Source of the DNA: Bacteroidales bacterium Bact_20
Lineage (GTDB): Bacteria; Bacteroidota; Bacteroidia; Bacteroidales; DTU049
NCBI GenBank assembly: GCA_001603615.1
Contig: LUZL01000133.1
Location: 1-10,456, forward strand
Direction: 5' to 3'
Length of the DNA stretch: 10,456 bases
The notes below the pieces were generated by a model. That model made no database searches and was not told where the DNA came from. It was given only the letters and a program-made list of their open reading frames with translations. Position 1 is the first letter of the stretch, and every line of letters starts with the position of its first letter. This document shows, piece after piece, positions 5,611-10,456 of the stretch. The position numbers and the translations under genes are program-made.

Positions 5611-6651
5611 ATGATGAAAATGTCCAAATATTTAATTGCTTTTTTTATAGTGCTAATATTATTTAATTCTTGTTCTACCGATGTAGATCTGAATCAAGAA
5701 TGGCAAGATATACCTGTAATTTATTCAATTTTAGATATAAATAATTCTACACAATATATTAGAATAAATAGAGCCTTTTTAGGTGATGGTGATGCATCTC
5801 AGCTAGCACAGATACCAGATAGTATTAATTATAACTATTTACTGGATGTCAGAGTGAGGGAATATGATCAAAATAATAATTTTGTAAAAGAATATATTTG
5901 TGATACAGTACATCTATGGTATGAATCAGATGTTTTTTATAAAGGATATATGCCAGTATACAGATTTACTATTAATTCACCATACAGTTTAGACTATTAT
6001 GATACCACTTGGTTAAATCCTAATTACAAATATGAGTTAGTGATTTATAATCCTAAATATGATAAATATATTACCTCTTCATGCGATTTAATTGGAAATA
6101 TCAATATCACTAAACCCTTTTCTGGCCAACCATATTTAGATTTTCACACTAATAATAAAAATAGCATAGAATGGACTTCTGCTAAAAATGGGAGATTGTA
6201 TGAAATACTTTTTAGATTTTACTACAAAGAGGTAAATATTAATAATCATGGAGATACCGTAAATAAATATATAGATTGGAAACTAGGCACCGTGAAAAGT
6301 AGTAAACTAAACGGGGGAGAAAATTTAACTGTTGCATACTATAATCAAGGTTTTTTTGATAATTTAAAAAATAATCTACCAAAAGATAATAATATAATTC
6401 GTATAATAGGTAAAATAAAGCTGATAATAACTGTAGGAGATGATAACATGGCTACATATATAGCTTTAAATGGTTCATCTAGTACATCTATAGCTCAGTC
6501 TAGACCTGTCTTTACAAATATTGATAATGGTATTGGCTTATTTACTAGTAAACGAACCTTTAATAGAGAATACTCACTCAATACTTCTACACAAATAATG
6601 CTCACAACCAGAGAAGACCTATTACCTCTAAATTTTCAAACAGCTAATTAA
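5611..6651 (+). CDS. DUF4249 family lipoprotein
   Basis: The function is unknown. Members are Bacteroidota envelope lipoproteins often coded beside TonB-dependent receptors. I place the start at ATG 5611 (346 aa); the frame is open back to a TTG at 5593, but that TTG lies inside a -7 element. ATGs at 5614 and 5620 are also possible. The signal peptide MMKMSKYLIAFFIVLILF is followed by NSC with Cys21 as the lipidation site. The acidic and polar residues after it (STDVDLNQE) are common in exported lipoproteins of this group. The family opening, IPVIYSILDINNSTQYIRINR, is at about 35-55, followed by a beta-rich, Asn/Tyr-rich body: YRFTINSPY, YKYELVIYNPKYDKY and IEWTSAKNGRLYEILFRFYY. No TonB-dependent receptor is adjacent: rnpB is upstream on the other strand. 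A small membrane protein gene follows after 5 bases. Confidence 0.85.
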   Translation: MMKMSKYLIAFFIVLILFNSCSTDVDLNQEWQDIPVIYSILDINNSTQYIRINRAFLGDGDASQLAQIPDSINYNYLLDVRVREYDQNNNFVKEYICDTVHLWYESDVFYKGYMPVYRFTINSPYSLDYYDTTWLNPNYKYELVIYNPKYDKYITSSCDLIGNINITKPFSGQPYLDFHTNNKNSIEWTSAKNGRLYEILFRFYYKEVNINNHGDTVNKYIDWKLGTVKSSKLNGGENLTVAYYNQGFFDNLKNNLPKDNNIIRIIGKIKLIITVGDDNMATYIALNGSSSTSIAQSRPVFTNIDNGIGLFTSKRTFNREYSLNTSTQIMLTTREDLLPLNFQTAN

Positions 6652-6656
6652 AAAAA

Positions 6657-7085
6657 ATGAAGCTTCCATTTTTTTTAAAGTTACTATACATAAGTTCTTT
6701 AGCAGGAGCTTCATTAAGAATTATTTCAATAATTAGCATTTTTATATTCCCAAATTTATCTAATTTTTGGTTATATATACCAGGCTTTACATTTATAGAA
6801 ATTTATCCAGATATTTTTTTTAATATTCTCCTAATAATATCATCTGCATTATCATTTTGGGGGATTTTGATGATGTGGCAGCATAAAATATTAGGGTTTT
6901 ACATATATCTCACTGCACAATGGGGATTGATCTTATTTAGATTATTTTTCAATAATCCCATATTTCTTACACTAACAGATGAGCTTCCAAATATTTTAAT
7001 AAGTATTGTTTTTTCAATTTCCTATGCATTTTATATTCCATACTTCAAAAAAATTAATACAAAAATTGAAATTGAAAAAAATTAA
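6657..7085 (+). CDS. Unrecognised small membrane protein with four predicted helices
   Basis: I do not recognise this 142-aa protein. It has four hydrophobic stretches at about 7-31 (FLKLLYISSLAGASLRI then IISIISIFIF), 51-72 (IFFNILLIISSALSFWGILMM), 77-97 (ILGFYIYLTAQWGLILFRLFF) and 108-128 (LPNILISIVFSISYAFYIPYF), and a lysine-rich tail (KKINTKIEIEKN) that should face the cytosol. Trp, Phe and Tyr cluster at the helix ends. No catalytic or metal-binding motif is visible. The ATG at 6657 is 5 bases after the DUF4249 stop, with no promoter element between, so it is very likely translated from the same mRNA. Codon use is as AT-rich as in its neighbours. recJ follows after 52 bases with its own promoter element. 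Confidence 0.7.
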   Translation: MKLPFFLKLLYISSLAGASLRIISIISIFIFPNLSNFWLYIPGFTFIEIYPDIFFNILLIISSALSFWGILMMWQHKILGFYIYLTAQWGLILFRLFFNNPIFLTLTDELPNILISIVFSISYAFYIPYFKKINTKIEIEKN

Positions 7086-7109
7086 AAAGAAGAATTAAAA
7101 AATTTAAAT

Positions 7110-7117
7110 TAAATTTG
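7110..7117 (+). promoter_or_regulatory. Bacteroidota -7 promoter element for recJ-trpS
   Basis: TAAATTTG matches TAnnTTTG exactly and lies 20 bases before the recJ ATG. It is the only such element in the 52-base gap after the membrane protein gene. No -33 TTTG is evident. Confidence 0.45.
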
Positions 7118-7137
7118 CAATTAAGTAAAATAATAAA

Positions 7138-8913
7138 ATGCAAATTAAAAGATGGAGGTTCAAACCAAGAGGTGATGATAACATAATTAAAGAATTAAAT
7201 CAACAATTATCAATAGGTAAAATAGCTGCACAGCTTTTAGTGCAGCGTGGCATCACCAATGTTAAAGAAGCCCAGGAGTTTCTAAAACCTCGTTTAGATG
7301 ATCTATACGATCCGTATCTGATGAAAGATATGGATAAAGCTGTCAATAGAATTATAAAAGCTATCAATGACAAAGAAAAAATATTGCTTTACGGAGATTA
7401 TGATGTAGACGGGATCACCTCTGTAGCCAATTTATATTTATTTCTAAATAAATTTACTAATACCTTAGATTATTATATACCTGATCGTTACTCAGAAAAA
7501 TCTGGTATCAGCAAACAATCTATAGACTTTGCCATTAATCAAGGATATTCACTATTGATAGCTTCCGATTGTGGTACTAAAGATGTGGAAATAGTAAATT
7601 ATGCTAACTTAAATCACTTAGATATTATCATTTGTGATCATCATAAAATATCTTCTGATATACCAAATGCAGTCGCATTATTAAATCCACAAAGGGCAGA
7701 TTGTAATTACCCATTTAAAGAATTATCAGGTTGTGGGGTTGGGTTTAAACTAATACAAGCATTATCTAAAACTTATAATATCACTTTAACGGAATTAACT
7801 GATTTTTTGCAACTTTTAGCATTATCAATAGCTGCAGATATGGTACCAGTTATTAATGAAAATAGGATACTTGCAAAACATGGATTAAAATACATTAATG
7901 AAAAACCTATCCCAGGACTTGAAGCTATACTCAAAGCATCAGGTATTAAAAGACAACCAGATAATATTTATCACAAAGAACATTTTTTTAATAAACAGAT
8001 AACCTTGTCTGATATAGTTTTTTTAGTAGCTCCTAGAGTGAACGCAGCAGGGAGAATACAAAATGGAAGAGATAGTGTAGATTTATTAGTTTGTAAAGAC
8101 ATTGCTAAAGCAGAAAAATTAGCAGATCAAATCAATAATTATAATGAAGAACGCAAAAATATTGATTTCAAAGCTACTACAGAAGCATTAGAAATGATGG
8201 AGCACTATAATATTTCTAATTATGCTACAATTTTATACAATCCTAATTGGCCAAAAGGCGTTCTTGGTATTGTAGCCGCTAGATTAACAGAACAATATCA
8301 TCGCCCGACAATTATTCTTACGTGGTCTGAAGAAGATCAACTCATAAGTGGTAGTGCTAGATCTAATAAAAACTTTAATCTATATGAAGCTCTAGATCAT
8401 TGTAGTGACTTATTAGAAAACTGGGGAGGACACACCTATGCTACGGGTATATCTCTTAAAAAAGAAAATTTGGATGAATTTATTAATCGCTTTGTAAAAT
8501 TAGCAGAAAATTCTATAACTGATAATATGCTTATCTCAGAAATAGAGATAGATGTAGAAATAGAATTTAATGATATAACTAAAAAATTTGTACGTTTATT
8601 GAGAGATTTTGAACCTTTCGGTACAGGTAATCCTCAACCAATTTTTTATTCTAAATGTGTATATGATGCTGGGGGATATACCAAAATCGTTGCTAATAAT
8701 CATTTGAAACTTTTTTTATCACAACCAAATTATAAATATGGTCCAGGATTCCCTGCTTTCGCATATAATGCTATTGAATATTATGAACATATTGTAGCAG
8801 GCAAACCCATAGATATTGTTTATACAATAGAAGAAAATGATTGGGTGGGCACTAACACAATAATACAATTAAATATAAAAGATATAATAAAAAAAGAACC
8901 TGATTATGAATAA
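7138..8913 (+). CDS. recJ: Single-stranded-DNA-specific 5'-3' exonuclease RecJ
   Basis: It degrades single-stranded DNA 5' to 3' in RecF-pathway recombination, mismatch repair and base-excision repair, using Mn/Mg ions. The 591 aa have the full RecJ layout: the DHH domain with LLYGDYDVDGITS (83-95; Asp87, 89, 91), IASDCG (141-146; Asp144), ICDHHK (165-170; DHH at 167-169), LSGCGVGFKLIQAL (196-209) and ALSIAADMVP (228-237; Asp234); PRVNAAGRI (299-307); then the DHHA1 domain with GVLGIVAARL (373-382), SGSARS (403-408) and WGGHTYATG (428-436); and a C-terminal OB-like part with FEPFGTGNPQP. The second Ala of the usual GGHxxAAG is Thr435 here. The start is supported by the promoter at 7110-7117 and by the leader TAAAATAATAAA, identical to that of pepE. 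Its last 8 bases overlap trpS. Confidence 0.97.
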   Translation: MQIKRWRFKPRGDDNIIKELNQQLSIGKIAAQLLVQRGITNVKEAQEFLKPRLDDLYDPYLMKDMDKAVNRIIKAINDKEKILLYGDYDVDGITSVANLYLFLNKFTNTLDYYIPDRYSEKSGISKQSIDFAINQGYSLLIASDCGTKDVEIVNYANLNHLDIIICDHHKISSDIPNAVALLNPQRADCNYPFKELSGCGVGFKLIQALSKTYNITLTELTDFLQLLALSIAADMVPVINENRILAKHGLKYINEKPIPGLEAILKASGIKRQPDNIYHKEHFFNKQITLSDIVFLVAPRVNAAGRIQNGRDSVDLLVCKDIAKAEKLADQINNYNEERKNIDFKATTEALEMMEHYNISNYATILYNPNWPKGVLGIVAARLTEQYHRPTIILTWSEEDQLISGSARSNKNFNLYEALDHCSDLLENWGGHTYATGISLKKENLDEFINRFVKLAENSITDNMLISEIEIDVEIEFNDITKKFVRLLRDFEPFGTGNPQPIFYSKCVYDAGGYTKIVANNHLKLFLSQPNYKYGPGFPAFAYNAIEYYEHIVAGKPIDIVYTIEENDWVGTNTIIQLNIKDIIKKEPDYE

Positions 8914-9910
8914 CGAAATCGTAGTTAGTGGCATTAGACCAACAGGATATTTGCACATAGGTAATTATTTCGGTGCTATTCGCAATTTTATAGAAATGCA
9001 AAATAAATATCATTGCTACTATTTTGTAGCTGATTATCATAGCCTAACTACAAATCCTCATCCTAAAGATTTACAACATTTATCTTTACATTTATTAGCT
9101 GAGTTATTAGCTTGTGGCCTCGATCCGCAAAAAGCTACATTATACCTGCAAAGCGAAGTACCTGAAGTGATAGAGCTTTATTTAGTTCTAAATATGAATG
9201 CTTATTTAGGTGAGCTTATGAGAGTAACTACATTTAAAGAAAAAGCTCGTAAACAACCAGAAAACGTAAATGCTGGTTTGCTAACCTATCCTACCCTGAT
9301 GGCATCTGATATTCTAATACACAAAGCTGCAAAAGTGCCCGTAGGTAAAGATCAAGAGCAACATTTAGAGATGACTCGCAACTTCGCTGCACGTTTTAAT
9401 CGTATTTATAATGTTGATTTTTTTCCTTTACCAGCTGCTTTTGACTATTCTGGCAATCTAATTAAAGTCCCTAGCCTTGATGGCAAAGGGAAAATGGGAA
9501 AATCTGAAGATCCTAATAGCACTATTTTCCTAGTAGACGATGATGATATTATTAGAAAAAAAATTATGCGAGCAGTTACAGATACTGGACCTACTGACAA
9601 AAATCAACCTATTAGTGAACCAATAGCTAACCTTTTTAATATTATGTCTTTAGTTTCTACTCCCGATACTCTTCAATACTTCAAAGATAAATATATGGAC
9701 GCTACTATAAAATATAGCGAACTTAAAAATCAATTAACTGTAGACATTATTTCATTCATATCACCAATAAGAGAAAAAATCAATGAAATTTTTGACAATA
9801 AAAAATATCTATACGAAGTAATAGACATGGGAAAAGTAAAAGCACAAACTAGTGCTCGCAAAACTATTAATGATATCAGAGAAATCATTGGATTTAGAAA
9901 ATTATATTAA
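8906..9910 (+). CDS. trpS: Tryptophan--tRNA ligase (class I)
   Basis: It charges tRNA-Trp with tryptophan using ATP, in the cytosol. The 334 aa are the normal bacterial length. Seen: the Rossmann start SGIRPTGYLHIGNYFGA (8-24) with the HIGH-type signature HIGN (17-20), ADYHSLT (42-48), YPTLMASDILIHKA (128-141) whose Asp135 is in the tryptophan-recognition segment, VPVGKDQEQHLEMTRNFAARFN (144-165) and the KMSKS-type loop GKGKMGKSEDP (193-203, signature KMGKS). A C-terminal helical anticodon-binding part follows, ending in KARKTINDIREIIGF-like sequence (KVKAQTSARKTINDI). The ATG at 8906 lies within the end of recJ (overlap ATGAATAA), so translation is probably coupled and the pair shares the recJ promoter. 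An antibiotic-resistance-type second TrpRS is not suggested: this looks like the housekeeping copy. Confidence 0.97.
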   Translation: MNNEIVVSGIRPTGYLHIGNYFGAIRNFIEMQNKYHCYYFVADYHSLTTNPHPKDLQHLSLHLLAELLACGLDPQKATLYLQSEVPEVIELYLVLNMNAYLGELMRVTTFKEKARKQPENVNAGLLTYPTLMASDILIHKAAKVPVGKDQEQHLEMTRNFAARFNRIYNVDFFPLPAAFDYSGNLIKVPSLDGKGKMGKSEDPNSTIFLVDDDDIIRKKIMRAVTDTGPTDKNQPISEPIANLFNIMSLVSTPDTLQYFKDKYMDATIKYSELKNQLTVDIISFISPIREKINEIFDNKKYLYEVIDMGKVKAQTSARKTINDIREIIGFRKLY

Positions 9911-9951
9911 AAAAATAATTTTTCAATTTTTATAACATTATTTGTTTTTTT
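9911..9951 (+). terminator. Possible weak terminator after trpS
   Basis: AAATAAT (9913-9919) can pair with ATTATTT (9937-9943) across a 17-base loop, followed by G and a T7 run from 9945. The stem has no G-C pair and is probably unstable, so this is tentative. It lies immediately after the trpS stop and before pepT. Confidence 0.3.
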
Positions 9952-9956
9952 ATCTT

Positions 9957-9964
9957 TTATTTTG
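9957..9964 (+). promoter_or_regulatory. Possible -7 element for pepT
   Basis: TTATTTTG is one mismatch from TAnnTTTG and lies 13 bases before the pepT ATG. A TTTG at 9941-9944 is too close (12 bases) for the usual -33 spacing. Weak on its own. Confidence 0.3.
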
Positions 9965-9977
9965 TAAAAAAATAATT

Positions 9978-10456
9978 ATGAATCTTAGAGAAAAATTATT
10001 AGAACGTTTCCTACAATACATTAAAGTAGACACACAAAGTAATGAAGAAAATGATACTTGCCCATCCACAGAAGGACAAAAAGTATTAGCAAATATTTTA
10101 AAAAATGAATTAATACAAATGGGATTATCCCAAGTAGAAGTAGATGAAAATAGCTATTTGTACGCATATTTACCACCTACACCTTCAACTAATGCACCTG
10201 CAATAGGCTTTATAGCACATCTAGATACAGCACCAGATATGAGTGGCAGAGATATACATCCACAAATACATGAAAATTATAATGGCAAACCAATTATACT
10301 AAATGAAAAATTAAATATCATTTTAGATCCTAAAAATTATCCTCATTTACTAAATCACATTGGGAAAACTTTGATCACTACTGATGGTACTACCCTATTA
10401 GGAGCAGACGACAAAGCAGGAATATCAGAGATAATGACTGCAATAGAATATTTGAT
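9978..10456 (+). CDS. pepT: Peptidase T (tripeptide aminopeptidase, family M20), 3' end cut by window
   Basis: This cytosolic dizinc aminopeptidase removes the N-terminal residue of tripeptides. The ATG at 9978 opens a frame that runs off the window after 159 full codons; the family length is about 405-415. Seen: MNLREKLLERFLQYIKVDTQS (start and first helix, 21 residues), the family segment CPSTEGQKVLANIL (28-41), the metal and catalytic motif GFIAHLDTAPDMSG (77-90) with His81 as zinc ligand and Asp83 as the Asp that orients it, and TTDGTTLLGADDKAGISEI (134-152) where Asp144 would bridge the two zincs. These match E. coli PepT His78, Asp80 and Asp140. The later Glu and His ligands lie outside the window. 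The leader AAAAAAATAATT has no Shine-Dalgarno sequence. It follows trpS by 67 bases and is probably a separate unit. Confidence 0.95.
   Translation, partial: MNLREKLLERFLQYIKVDTQSNEENDTCPSTEGQKVLANILKNELIQMGLSQVEVDENSYLYAYLPPTPSTNAPAIGFIAHLDTAPDMSGRDIHPQIHENYNGKPIILNEKLNIILDPKNYPHLLNHIGKTLITTDGTTLLGADDKAGISEIMTAIEYL

Noticed and set aside
8852..9040. Minus-strand frame of 62 codons across the recJ-trpS junction
   Set aside because: Antisense to two well-conserved genes, hydrophobic low-complexity translation, no promoter element.

Overview
The window looks like ordinary chromosome from a very AT-rich member of the Bacteroidota (Cytophagales, Flavobacteriales or a related order; the species cannot be told from the sequence). 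Four things point there. The purN, trpS, recJ and PLP-enzyme proteins have the forms typical of this phylum. There are genes for DUF4249 and DUF4468 proteins, which are largely confined to it. Genes have A-rich leaders with no Shine-Dalgarno sequence. Several genes, and the RNase P RNA, are preceded by the Bacteroidota -7 promoter element TAnnTTTG. Coding third positions are mostly A or T, and homopolymer runs are common. I see no insertion sequence, integrase, phage gene, CRISPR array, tRNA or toxin-antitoxin pair.

Layout. The left edge holds the first two thirds of a minus-strand PLP-dependent acyl transferase of the serine palmitoyltransferase (SPT)/AONS family. A gene-free divergent region (801-1061) with a perfect 30-bp palindrome follows. 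Next is a plus-strand cluster of a YbhB-like PEBP protein, purN and queG (to 3118). A minus-strand DUF308/HdeD-like membrane protein converges on queG with only 4 bases between the stop codons. Divergent from it is pepE, followed by a secreted DUF4468 protein. The space from 5052 to 5610 is filled by a minus-strand RNase P RNA gene (rnpB). Then come a DUF4249 lipoprotein with an unrecognised four-helix membrane protein just behind it, recJ overlapping trpS by 8 bases, and the start of pepT at the right edge.

How the genes fit together. Most are housekeeping and functionally unlinked: purine synthesis (purN), tRNA modification, charging and maturation (queG, trpS, rnpB), DNA repair (recJ) and peptide breakdown (pepE, pepT). 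The envelope genes are the SPT-like enzyme (sphingolipid or sulfonolipid head), the PEBP protein, the DUF4468 and DUF4249 proteins and two membrane proteins. I found no convincing new multi-gene system.

The points most worth a second look are: a one-base reading-frame break in a homopolymer that separates a lipoprotein signal peptide from the PEBP protein; the 30-bp palindrome upstream of that gene; an extra palindromic hairpin in the RNase P RNA between P2 and P4; and a set of -7 elements, calibrated by the rnpB 5' end, that predict short leaders and overrule a TTG start for the DUF4249 gene.
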